Shown here piece by piece: positions 1-7,051 of a DNA stretch of 12,520 nucleotides. How positions within the stretch are numbered: the first letter of the stretch is position 1; every line of letters starts with the position of its first letter. Under the pieces are notes generated by a model that made no database searches, was not told the DNA's origin, and saw only the letters and a program-made list of their open reading frames with translations. The DNA comes from SHLJ01 sp041618535 (GTDB taxonomy: Bacteria; Bacteroidota; Bacteroidia; Flavobacteriales; Flavobacteriaceae), in NCBI GenBank assembly GCA_041618535.1, contig JBFKFP010000079.1, forward strand, positions 1 through 12,520, read 5' to 3'. The position numbers and the translations under genes are program-made.

Positions 1-618
1 GCAACCAAAAGTGATATAGTTGAATTGTGTAAACAAGCCAGAGAATACAATTTTTTTGCGGTTTGTGTTAACAGTTCATATGTGAAGCTTGCAAAGAAGC
101 AGCTGGAAGGATCGGCTGTCAAGGTGTGCACTGTGGTGGGATTTCCTCTTGGTGCAATGAGTACCAGCGCTAAAGTTTGTGAAACCGATCAGGCCCTTGA
201 GGATGGTGCTGATGAGATCGATATGGTCATTCATATCGGCATGCTTAAAAGCTGTGATTTCACATATGTGCTTAATGATATTAAAGCGGTGAGAAAAGCT
301 TGTGGTGAAAAATGCCTGAAGGTAATTCTCGAGGTATCCGAGTTAACTGTGGAGGAGATAAAAAAGGCTTGTGAATTATCCCTTTCTGCCAAAGCTGATT
401 TTGTTAAGACCTCTACAGGTTTCAGCAGTAGTGGTGCCAGCCCGGAGGCAGTTAGTATCATGCGGGCAACCGTAGGCTCCGGAGCCAGGATCAAGGCTTC
501 AGGTGGGATCAGGGATTATAAAACCGCTCGGCATTACATCGATCTCGGTGTCGATCGGCTCGGCGTTTCTGCGGGCATCGCAATCATTAAGGGAAAAGAA
601 GCAGCAGAAGGGTATTAA
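1..618 (+). CDS. deoC: Deoxyribose-phosphate aldolase DeoC (5' end outside window)
   Basis: Class I aldolase that splits 2-deoxy-D-ribose 5-phosphate into acetaldehyde and glyceraldehyde 3-phosphate in the cytosol, the last step of deoxynucleoside catabolism. The frame is open from base 1 and 205 codons are visible. The family is about 220 residues, so roughly 15 N-terminal residues (the usual DHTLLK stretch) should lie just outside the window; the TTG at 25 is internal. The Schiff-base lysine is in FVKTSTGF (Lys codon 406-408). The second conserved lysine is in KASGGIR (Lys codon 493-495), and the catalytic Asp is in DEIDMV (Asp codon 220-222). All three match the E. coli enzyme pattern, and the core GFPLGA motif is also present. 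The stop lies 18 bases before deoD, which indicates a deo-type salvage operon. The assignment is secure. Confidence 0.97.
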   Translation, partial: ATKSDIVELCKQAREYNFFAVCVNSSYVKLAKKQLEGSAVKVCTVVGFPLGAMSTSAKVCETDQALEDGADEIDMVIHIGMLKSCDFTYVLNDIKAVRKACGEKCLKVILEVSELTVEEIKKACELSLSAKADFVKTSTGFSSSGASPEAVSIMRATVGSGARIKASGGIRDYKTARHYIDLGVDRLGVSAGIAIIKGKEAAEGY

Positions 619-636
619 TAATATAAAGAACAAAGC

Positions 637-1335
637 ATGAGTGTTCACATTGAAGCAAAAAAGGGTGAAATTGCCGAAACCATTCTTCTTCCGGGAGATC
701 CACTTCGGGCAAAATGGATCGCGGAGAACTATCTGGAAAATCCGAAATGCTTTAATAAGATTAGAAATATGTTGGGATATACCGGGACCTATAAGGGAAA
801 GCAGGTATCTGCCATGGGAACCGGCATGGGTGTACCCAGCATTTCGATATACAGTCATGAGCTTATTACAGAATTCGGTGTTAAAAACCTGATTCGCGTT
901 GGCAGTGCCGGTTCCTATCAACCAAATATAAAGCTTTATGACGTGGTTCTGGCCATGGCGGCCTCGTCAACCTCAGGGATCAATGAATTGCGGTTTGGAG
1001 GAGCCGATTATGCACCAACTGCCGATTTTGGGTTATTTATGAAAGCCATAGAAGCGGCAAGAAGTATGGACATCGATATAAAAGCGGGAAATGTCCTCAC
1101 AAGCGATATCTTTTATGCAGATGATTTTGAATCGTATAAGAAATGGTCGAAGTTCGGAGTGCTTTGCGTTGAAATGGAGGCAGCCGGACTGTATACCGTT
1201 GCTGCACAGCATAATGTTAATGCCCTGGCGATCCTCACAATTTCGGACTCTCTGGTTACTGGAGAGCGGACCACCAGTGAGGAACGTCAGACCGCCTTTA
1301 AGGATATGGTGGAAATAGCGTTACAATTAGCATGA
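637..1335 (+). CDS. deoD: Purine-nucleoside phosphorylase, DeoD type
   Basis: Cytosolic hexameric-type phosphorylase that converts purine ribo- or deoxyribonucleosides and phosphate to free base and (deoxy)ribose 1-phosphate. It feeds the upstream aldolase after isomerisation by a phosphopentomutase that is not in the window. At 232 residues it is close to the E. coli enzyme, and the known functional residues fall at identical numbers. These are phosphate-binding Arg24 (GDPLRAK), Arg43 and Arg87 (LIRVGSAG), ribose-binding Glu179-Met180-Glu181 (VEMEAAG), and the catalytic pair Asp204 and Arg217 (EERQTAF). The residue after Asp204 is Ser, where E. coli has His. The start ATG at 637 gives the standard N-terminus and has no obvious Shine-Dalgarno, only an A-rich leader. 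It was probably co-transcribed with deoC. The stop TGA overlaps the ATG of a 45-codon ORF as ATGA. Confidence 0.97.
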   Translation: MSVHIEAKKGEIAETILLPGDPLRAKWIAENYLENPKCFNKIRNMLGYTGTYKGKQVSAMGTGMGVPSISIYSHELITEFGVKNLIRVGSAGSYQPNIKLYDVVLAMAASSTSGINELRFGGADYAPTADFGLFMKAIEAARSMDIDIKAGNVLTSDIFYADDFESYKKWSKFGVLCVEMEAAGLYTVAAQHNVNALAILTISDSLVTGERTTSEERQTAFKDMVEIALQLA

Positions 1336-1469
1336 GAAAACCTGTCGTTGATATATCTTTTGCTTATATCCTTTCAATGGCGATGAAAAGCGAGACCTGT
1401 TTCAGGGCATTTTCAAAACCCGATTTTCATTTGATCGATTTATCGAATAAATTTCGGTATTTCATATGA
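1332..1469 (+). CDS. Doubtful 45-codon ORF overlapping the deoD stop
   Basis: An ATG overlapping the deoD stop (ATGA, 1332-1335) opens a 45-codon reading frame ending at 1467-1469. The predicted peptide begins MRKPVVDISF and is rich in Phe and Ile. I recognise no domain in it, and it has no clear signal peptide. Its own stop again overlaps the ATG of the next short ORF as ATGA (1466-1469), an arrangement compatible with translational coupling. It could equally be chance within the remains of a decayed gene. I include it because the 257 bases between deoD and the histidine phosphatase hold nothing else, and I think a functional peptide is less likely than not. Confidence 0.2.
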   Translation: MRKPVVDISFAYILSMAMKSETCFRAFSKPDFHLIDLSNKFRYFI

Positions 1470-1576
1470 GCGGTGTAGTCTTTAAAGTCCAGGTTGCGCC
1501 CGATCCGGATATCAATAAACTAATGGTTATCCTGACAAACCCTGACGGGAACAGGATTCAGATATATGAGAATTAA
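1466..1576 (+). pseudogene. Possible C-terminal remnant of a VOC/glyoxalase-fold protein
   Basis: A 36-codon open stretch whose end reads LTNPDGNRIQIYEN. The pattern [DN]PDGNxI(E/Q)hYE at the extreme C-terminus is characteristic of the last beta-hairpin of vicinal-oxygen-chelate (glyoxalase/bleomycin-resistance) proteins. Such domains are about 110-140 residues, so only the last quarter would be present. The same frame upstream contains stops at 1349-1351 and 1451-1453, and I find no recognisable N-terminal half in any + frame between deoD and this point. The simplest reading is a gene whose front was deleted or eroded. The alternative is an unrelated small ORF that resembles the hairpin by chance, since the call rests on about 14 residues. 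Confidence 0.35.
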
Positions 1577-1592
1577 TTCAAAAAACATTAAA

Positions 1593-2132
1593 ATGAGGAA
1601 GATTGTTTTGCTAATTGTATTCCTGCTGGGAGGTTTCAGCATGATGGCACAGGAGTTGGAGCCAGAGATCACGACAGATGGTGAGGCCCTGCCAAGAACC
1701 ACTTATTATTTTATACGTCATGCTGAAAAAGACCGTTCTAATCCTTTGGACGACGATCCCCATTTAACACAGGAAGGCTTATTGAGATCAGCAAAATGGA
1801 GCTATGTGCTTGAGGCGGTCAGGTTTGATGCCATCTATTCCACCGATTATAACCGCACCCGGGAAACAGCCATGCCAACTGCCGAGAAAAACGGTATTGA
1901 CTCCCTCATTATCTATGATCCATTTGAAATGGATATGAAAGGATTTTTCGAGGATACTGCCGGAAAAACCATCCTGGTAGTCGGGCACAGCAATACCACG
2001 CCCAACTATGTAAACATCATACTGGGAGAGGAAAAATACCCCCAGATCGATGACGAGGACAACGGACATCTTTACATTGTTACAATCCTTCCCACCGGAG
2101 AGAAAATAGACTTTTTGCTTATTTTAGATTAA
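1593..2132 (+). CDS. Exported histidine phosphatase family protein (phosphoglycerate mutase-like)
   Basis: Small phosphohydrolase of the histidine phosphatase superfamily, 179 residues from the chosen start. These enzymes use a phospho-histidine intermediate. The catalytic RH dyad is in FIRHAEK (Arg42-His43), the second catalytic His is in VVGHSNTTP (His132), and the intervening acid is in YNRTRETA (Glu91). An LTQEG segment follows the first motif as in SixA-like members. I preferred ATG 1593 over the in-frame ATG 1566 because it begins directly with a signal peptide (Met-Arg-Lys, hydrophobic core, end at SMMAQ). The upstream start would add nine polar residues and overlap the preceding ORF. 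The protein is therefore probably periplasmic. Its substrate cannot be told from sequence. Its stop shares TTAA with the stop of the convergent lipoprotein gene. Confidence 0.85.
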   Translation: MRKIVLLIVFLLGGFSMMAQELEPEITTDGEALPRTTYYFIRHAEKDRSNPLDDDPHLTQEGLLRSAKWSYVLEAVRFDAIYSTDYNRTRETAMPTAEKNGIDSLIIYDPFEMDMKGFFEDTAGKTILVVGHSNTTPNYVNIILGEEKYPQIDDEDNGHLYIVTILPTGEKIDFLLILD

Positions 2133-2860
2133 CGAACCTGAATGTTTTCAGTTTCTATGAGCGAGAGTATTTCCAACTCTCCGTTTTCGAAGGCCTTATG
2201 TAATTCGGTTATTTCAACCGGTACTTTCTTAGGTTTGTAATTTCGGTAATCCGCAAATCGGATTCCTTCAATTTTTCTCGGATTGAAAGCCTCCCGGAAC
2301 CGCCAGCCTCCTTCATCGGTAAAAAATCGATAGGCCAGGTAATCCATAGTATAGTCTTCGGCATGAATCCAATAAACAAAGATATCTTCATAATCGGTGC
2401 CTCCGCCCTCTTCTGAGAATGTAACTTTGATCTTGTGATAGGGCTCGCCTTTGATCATAACTGTACCGAGTAAGGATTTATTTACAGCCTCATCATTCAA
2501 TCCATAGGGCAACAAGATGAAGTAATTAACGGAATTGATGGAATTCTCAATTCTCTTCCCCAATGAGTCGGGAAGAGCGATAACCTCCCCATTTCTCTCT
2601 CTTGTGAAAGGCTGAGAATTCGAATAGGTGTCGATAGTCTTTCCCAGGGAATCAATTGTTATCCGCTTATATTCAAAATTTCCTAAATCGCGTTTACTGA
2701 TATAATGCCTGCCGCGAAAATCGAACTCCATTTCAAATTGATCATAAGATGATCCTCCTGAAATCTCGATTGCCTTATCAATAACATACTGGGCGTCAAA
2801 CTGCTTTTTTTCGCAGGAATATAGAATCACGACAACCGCTATCAACATTAATTTTTTCAT
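2129..2860 (-). CDS. Lipoprotein, DUF6503-like
   Basis: A 243-residue predicted lipoprotein. Met-Lys-Lys, a hydrophobic core and a lipobox ending LYSC put the lipidated cysteine at residue 16, so the mature protein should sit on the cell envelope. The body (VIDKAIEISGG near the N-terminus, alternating beta-rich segments, aromatic-rich WRFREAF late) resembles the DUF6503 family common in Bacteroidota. The fold is probably a lipid- or ligand-cradling beta structure like that of outer-membrane lipoprotein carriers, but no function is established and this is inference. It stands alone on the - strand, convergent with the histidine phosphatase and divergent from smpB across 85 bases. I saw no TAnnTTTG element on the - strand in that gap. 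The family name is from memory of the pattern; the lipoprotein call is firm. Confidence 0.8.
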   Translation of the reverse strand: MKKLMLIAVVVILYSCEKKQFDAQYVIDKAIEISGGSSYDQFEMEFDFRGRHYISKRDLGNFEYKRITIDSLGKTIDTYSNSQPFTRERNGEVIALPDSLGKRIENSINSVNYFILLPYGLNDEAVNKSLLGTVMIKGEPYHKIKVTFSEEGGGTDYEDIFVYWIHAEDYTMDYLAYRFFTDEGGWRFREAFNPRKIEGIRFADYRNYKPKKVPVEITELHKAFENGELEILSLIETENIQVR

Positions 2861-2920
2861 CCTGATACATTTAAACCAACTGTCGCTAATTTACATCATT
2901 CATAACAGGAATAGAATTAA

Positions 2921-2938
2921 TAAATTTGCATAGTTTTG
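2921..2938 (+). promoter_or_regulatory. Two tandem Bacteroidota-type -7 elements before smpB
   Basis: TAAATTTG (2921-2928) and TAGTTTTG (2931-2938) each match the Bacteroidota -7 consensus TAnnTTTG exactly, ten bases apart. I see no good TTG-type -33 element at the expected distance. They lie 17 and 7 bases before the smpB GTG, so transcripts would have a very short or absent leader. In an AT-rich gap two matches are not proof; this is a motif-based call only. Confidence 0.4.
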
Positions 2939-2945
2939 ATCTGCT

Positions 2946-3407
2946 GTGCAAAATAAGGTGAACATAAAGAACAAAAAGGCTAAGTTCGAGTACGAGATAC
3001 TCGATACTTTTGTAGCCGGCATTGTGCTCACAGGCACGGAAATAAAATCAATCAGGCAAAGTAAGGCCTCTATTGCAGAAAGTTTCTGCGAATTCAATGA
3101 TAATGGAGAATTGTTTGTTATAAACATGACCATAGAGCCATATTCCTTCAGTTCTCATTTCAATCATCAACCCAAGGCGGAACGCAAATTATTGTTGAAT
3201 AAACGTGAGCTTAAAAACCTCCAGGGCCAGGTTCAGACCAAGGGTCTGACGATCGTACCCCTATTGCTGTTTATCAATGAAAATGGGTTAGCTAAACTTA
3301 AAATTGCCCTTGCAAAAGGTAAAAAGCTCTACGATAAACGAGACTCGATAAAAGACAGGGACATCAAAAGAGACCTGGATCGCATCAAGAAGAATTTCAG
3401 GTCCTGA
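2946..3407 (+). CDS. smpB: SsrA-binding protein SmpB
   Basis: Partner of tmRNA in trans-translation: it carries the tRNA-like domain of SsrA into stalled ribosomes so that the nascent chain is tagged and released. At 153 residues it has the usual length. The family signatures are all visible: VNIKNKKAKFEYE at the N-terminus, GTEIKSIRQSKASI (30-43), ERKLLLNKREL (79-89), ALAKGKKLYDKR (121-132), and the lysine/arginine-rich C-terminal tail ending KKNFRS that enters the mRNA channel. The start is GTG at 2946. The same frame has stops at 2931 and 2937, and no other start codon lies between them and 2946, so an upstream ATG is excluded and the GTG gives the canonical N-terminus. The tmRNA gene itself is not in the window. 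The DUF5686 gene follows after 55 bases on the same strand. Confidence 0.97.
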   Translation: MQNKVNIKNKKAKFEYEILDTFVAGIVLTGTEIKSIRQSKASIAESFCEFNDNGELFVINMTIEPYSFSSHFNHQPKAERKLLLNKRELKNLQGQVQTKGLTIVPLLLFINENGLAKLKIALAKGKKLYDKRDSIKDRDIKRDLDRIKKNFRS

Positions 3408-3462
3408 GGGTATTTCCCGACGGACCCCAGAAGCTAAGAACATCAATTATTTCAATGACCCC

Positions 3463-5943
3463 ATGAGGTATTTCTGGTTCATATTTTTTCTCATTCTGAA
3501 TATATCAGGATCATTCTCCCAGGTAAAAGGAACCGTTACCGATTCGAATGGTGATCCGCTAAGCACCGTAAATATTTATCTTCAGAATTCTTTTATAGGG
3601 ACCACTTCTAATGCCGATGGTGAATATGAACTGTCTCTCAAAAAAGATCAAAAAGGCATATTGGTATTTAAATACCTGGGTTACAAAACAGTAAGTAAGG
3701 ATTTGTCTTCAGAATCATTCCCCGTAAATCTCGATATTGTCATGCAGACGGACAGATTCTCTCTCGATGAAGTCGTTATTACAGCCGAGGAGAACCCCGC
3801 TAATCGCATTATAAGGTTGGCCATCGCAAACCGGAGGAACATGCTGCAAAAAATTGGGTCATACCAGGCTAAATTCTATTCTCGTGGCTTGATCAGGATC
3901 AAAGATGCGCCCGAGAAGATTATGGGGCAGGATCTTGGGGACTTAGGAGGCGGACTGGACTCAACGCGCAGTGGCATCATATACCTGTCTGAGACCATTT
4001 CAGACATCTCATTTCAACAGCCGGATGATCTCTATGAGCGTATCCAGGCTTCCAAGGTAAGTGGAGATGACAGCGGCTTTAGTTTTAATACGGCCAGCGA
4101 TGTCGACTTCAACTTCTACAGGAACACAGTGGAGCTCGGCAACCAGATCGTTTCACCAATCGCAGATTATGCCTTTAGTTATTATCGCTACGAACTTGAA
4201 GGCATCAGCTATGACGAGAACGGTAACTTGATCAATAAGATCAGGGTTATTCCGCGTCGCGAGAATGACCGCATCTTTAAAGGAACTATTTATATTGTTG
4301 AAGACCAATGGTCAATCTATGCGCTCGAGTTGGATATAACAGGGGAACAAGCCCAGATTCCTCCTGCTGATGTCATCCGCCTGAATCAGCGGTTTTCATT
4401 TTCAGAAAGCGATCAGATCTGGGTGTTGATCTCGCAGAAGATCGACTTTAGCTACAGTATCTTCGGAATCAAGGGTGATGGAAGCTTTACAGCGGTCTAC
4501 AGCAATTATGTTCTGGATCCTGAATTCAAGCCGAAGACGTTCTCAAAAGAGATCCTCTCCTTTCAAAAGGAGGCCAACAAAAAGGATTCTGTATTCTGGC
4601 TTACGGAAAGACCTGTGCCATTAACCATCGAGGAAAAGACCGACTACCTGAAAAAAGACAGTATTCAGATTTTAAGAAAATCTAAACCATACCTCGATTC
4701 CATTGATGCGAGGAGTAATAAGTTCAGGCCGGGTAATCTCTTTACAGGTTATAATTTTCAGAATTCTTATAAAGATCGCTATTTGTCTGTTGGAGGGCCT
4801 GTTTCAAAGTTGAGCTATAATACAGTGCAGGGATGGAAGCCGGGCCTTTGGATTAAATACCGGAAAAATTACGACGAGTTCAACCGCTATTTCGAGATGA
4901 TCTCACAACTCGATTACGGCCTTGCAGACGAACGATTTCGTTTTAATACGAGGTTGGTCCTCAAGTTCAATAATATCACCCGGCCATTTCTCGGTTTAAA
5001 CGGAGGGGTTACCACCACGCAGTTCAATAGGGAAAATCCGATTGAACCCCTTATCAATACGGTTAGCAGCCTTCTCTTTGAGGATAATTTCCTGAAGATT
5101 TATGAAAGGAAATACATTCAACTTGCCTATTCGGAAGAGTGGTTTAATGGGTTTAGATTTTTCTCGAATTTAGGTTTTGAGAGGCGGGAAGGTCTGTTTA
5201 ACAATTCCAGATACCGTTTGATAGACGAAACTGATGACAGTTTTACCAGCAATAACCCTTTAGAGGAGGAAGCCTTCGGAATTTCGCCCTTCAGGCCCCA
5301 TAACATCTTTAAAGTCATTTTTGGGGGAACAATTACTTTCGGTCAGACCTATATGCGGTATCCTGATAGTAAATTCAATATCAGCGATCCGAGATTCCCG
5401 AGATTGCGACTGAGGTTCGAATCCGGATTTGGTTCTTCAGAAGATCAATACAATTACCAGATGTTCATGGCTCGTATCTGGCAGTCGTTCGATATCGGGA
5501 ACAAGGGTAACTTTCGATATAATCTCAAGGTGGGATCATTTTTCAATGCTGATGATATAGCATTTACCGATTATCGTCATTTCAATGGAAATCAGACACA
5601 TATTGGCACCCGGACCAATTACACCAATGTTTTCAATAATCTTCCCTATTATGAACTGAGCACGAATTCAGAGTTTATTGAATTCCATGCCGAGCACGAC
5701 TTTAAGGGGTTCATAGTAGGAAAGATACCCGGATTGAACAAACTCAATTTTAATATGATCGTCGGGGCACATGCTTTGTCCACCATCGGAAATAAACCTT
5801 ATTATGAATTCAGCATCGGCCTTGATAACATAGGCCTGAAAAAATTCAGATTCCTGAGGCTGGATTATGTTAGGTCTTACCAGGATGGTTTCAGGGGAGA
5901 TGCCCTCATCTTCGGACTGAAATTTTTAGAATTTATTGATTAA
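3463..5943 (+). CDS. DUF5686 outer-membrane protein with N-terminal carboxypeptidase-regulatory-like domain
   Basis: An 826-residue exported protein. A signal peptide (about residues 1-19, ending SFSQ) is followed by an Ig-like carboxypeptidase-D regulatory-like domain (about 20-105: VKGTVTDSNGDPL, then TTSNADGEY, then FKYLGYKT). A LDEVVITA linker follows, as seen at the start of many Bacteroidota outer-membrane proteins. The remaining ~700 residues resemble DUF5686. Their first half is soluble and beta-rich, and the second half has alternating aromatic/polar strands consistent with an outer-membrane beta-barrel. There is no TonB-dependent-receptor plug, and the C-terminus is GLKFLEFID. Members are widespread in Bacteroidota, but I know of no established biochemical role. 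It is the first gene of a closely spaced cluster, with the next gene 21 bases downstream. Family call good, function unknown. Confidence 0.88.
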   Translation: MRYFWFIFFLILNISGSFSQVKGTVTDSNGDPLSTVNIYLQNSFIGTTSNADGEYELSLKKDQKGILVFKYLGYKTVSKDLSSESFPVNLDIVMQTDRFSLDEVVITAEENPANRIIRLAIANRRNMLQKIGSYQAKFYSRGLIRIKDAPEKIMGQDLGDLGGGLDSTRSGIIYLSETISDISFQQPDDLYERIQASKVSGDDSGFSFNTASDVDFNFYRNTVELGNQIVSPIADYAFSYYRYELEGISYDENGNLINKIRVIPRRENDRIFKGTIYIVEDQWSIYALELDITGEQAQIPPADVIRLNQRFSFSESDQIWVLISQKIDFSYSIFGIKGDGSFTAVYSNYVLDPEFKPKTFSKEILSFQKEANKKDSVFWLTERPVPLTIEEKTDYLKKDSIQILRKSKPYLDSIDARSNKFRPGNLFTGYNFQNSYKDRYLSVGGPVSKLSYNTVQGWKPGLWIKYRKNYDEFNRYFEMISQLDYGLADERFRFNTRLVLKFNNITRPFLGLNGGVTTTQFNRENPIEPLINTVSSLLFEDNFLKIYERKYIQLAYSEEWFNGFRFFSNLGFERREGLFNNSRYRLIDETDDSFTSNNPLEEEAFGISPFRPHNIFKVIFGGTITFGQTYMRYPDSKFNISDPRFPRLRLRFESGFGSSEDQYNYQMFMARIWQSFDIGNKGNFRYNLKVGSFFNADDIAFTDYRHFNGNQTHIGTRTNYTNVFNNLPYYELSTNSEFIEFHAEHDFKGFIVGKIPGLNKLNFNMIVGAHALSTIGNKPYYEFSIGLDNIGLKKFRFLRLDYVRSYQDGFRGDALIFGLKFLEFID

Positions 5944-5964
5944 TTTTAAATAAAATATTATTCT

Positions 5965-6489
5965 ATGCGAATCCTTCTTCTCATCTTCGCACTTACTACT
6001 TGCCTCACCAACAATATTTTTTCTCAGGAAAACGGGCAATACCTGGAGAAGGTCAGCACACTCGATAACATCGTCGATGCGCTTTACGCCACGGTGTCGG
6101 GTGAAAAGGGTGTTAAAAGAGACTGGGAATTTTTTCGTTTTCTGTTCTACCCTGATGCAAGGCTTATTCCATCGGGGAAAAACCAGGAAGGCATTTTCGG
6201 AGCTCGCTATCTCACCCCTGATGATTACATAGAGCGCTCTGGTCCGTGGCTGGCCGAAAATGGTTTCTTTGAAACCGAGATTCACAGAACCGCCCAGGAG
6301 TTCGGAAACCTTGCGCATGTTTTCAGCACTTATGAAGCATTCCGAAGCGCCTCTGATGAAGAGCCATTTATGAGGGGTATTAACAGCATTCAACTTATGA
6401 ATGACGGGGAAAGATGGTGGATAATAAATATTTACTGGACTCAGGAGTCGGCCGAAAACCCTATTCCCAAAAAATTTCTTCCCGATTAA
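5965..6489 (+). CDS. Exported NTF2-like (SnoaL/DUF4440-like fold) protein
   Basis: A 174-residue protein with a clear signal peptide (residues 1-20, MRILLLIFAL core, ending NIFSQ), so probably periplasmic or exported. The mature part begins with helices (LDNIVDALYATVSG), contains a WEFFRFLFYPDARLIPSG segment, and ends in paired strands (GINSIQLMNDGERWWIINIYW). This order is typical of the NTF2-like cone fold, which holds both enzymes and binding proteins. I cannot identify catalytic residues or a ligand. It lies 21 bases after the DUF5686 gene and 10 bases before the PPOX gene, which suggests a shared transcript. The fold assignment is by pattern recognition; a more specific function would be guesswork. 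Confidence 0.7.
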   Translation: MRILLLIFALTTCLTNNIFSQENGQYLEKVSTLDNIVDALYATVSGEKGVKRDWEFFRFLFYPDARLIPSGKNQEGIFGARYLTPDDYIERSGPWLAENGFFETEIHRTAQEFGNLAHVFSTYEAFRSASDEEPFMRGINSIQLMNDGERWWIINIYWTQESAENPIPKKFLPD

Positions 6490-6499
6490 TACATAAAAC

Positions 6500-7051
6500 A
6501 TGGGAAAACGAACTAAAAAATTAAGCCAGAGACAAATAGATTTTATCCATAATCAAAGGATGTTCTTCGTTGGAACTGCACCGGACGAAGGCAGTGTGAA
6601 TCTTTCACCCAAAGGCATGGATACCTTCAGGGTGATATCACCTGGCAAAATTGCCTGGTTGAATCTTACCGGAAGTGGGAACGAAACAGCGGCTCATGTA
6701 CTTCAAAACGGGCGTATGACCATAATGTTCTGCGCATTTGAAGGAAATCCGATGATACTCAGGCTTTATGGGCAGGCCAGGATATTTCATGACCCTGATG
6801 CATCATTTATTGAATACATGAAATTATTCCCGGATATTCCCGGTGCCCGGCAGATATTTGAATTGGAGGTTGAATTGGTTCAGACCTCCTGCGGATTTGG
6901 AGTTCCGGAATATACTTATCAAGGTCAACGCACCCTGCTTGAAGATTGGGCCAAAAATAAAGGTGAAGAAGGCTTAAAGGCCTATTGGGCCGAGAAGAAT
7001 ACAAAAAGCCTCGATAATCTGGAAACCGGTATTCCTGATGTATTTGAATAA
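6500..7051 (+). CDS. Pyridoxamine 5'-phosphate oxidase (PPOX) family flavoprotein
   Basis: A 183-residue cytosolic protein of the split-barrel FMN-binding PPOX-like family. It has no signal peptide, unlike its neighbours. Visible family features are IDFIHNQRMFFVGTAP near the N-terminus, VNLSPKGMDTFRV (33-45), WLNLTGSGNETAAH (53-66) in the putative FMN phosphate-binding region, MTIMFCAFEGNPMILRLYGQA (73-93), and CGFGVPEY (131-138). Members related to this type bind FMN or F420 and reduce varied substrates. They are not the true PdxH of vitamin B6 synthesis, so no symbol is given. The start ATG at 6500 follows the previous stop by 10 bases, and the 3' end overlaps the next gene by 14 bases, so translational coupling is likely. 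The substrate is unknown. Confidence 0.85.
   Translation: MGKRTKKLSQRQIDFIHNQRMFFVGTAPDEGSVNLSPKGMDTFRVISPGKIAWLNLTGSGNETAAHVLQNGRMTIMFCAFEGNPMILRLYGQARIFHDPDASFIEYMKLFPDIPGARQIFELEVELVQTSCGFGVPEYTYQGQRTLLEDWAKNKGEEGLKAYWAEKNTKSLDNLETGIPDVFE

Noticed and set aside
499..921. A 140-codon - strand frame across the deoC/deoD junction
   Set aside because: It overlaps two securely identified + strand enzymes and its translation matches nothing recognisable.
1566..1592. Upstream ATG for the histidine phosphatase
   Set aside because: It adds nine polar residues before a normal signal peptide and overlaps the preceding short ORF; ATG 1593 gives the standard signal sequence.
5926..6501. A 191-codon open frame on the - strand opposite the NTF2-like gene
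   Set aside because: The + strand frame here has a signal peptide, a recognisable fold pattern and fits the operon spacing. The antisense frame shows no domain or sensible start and is a coding shadow.
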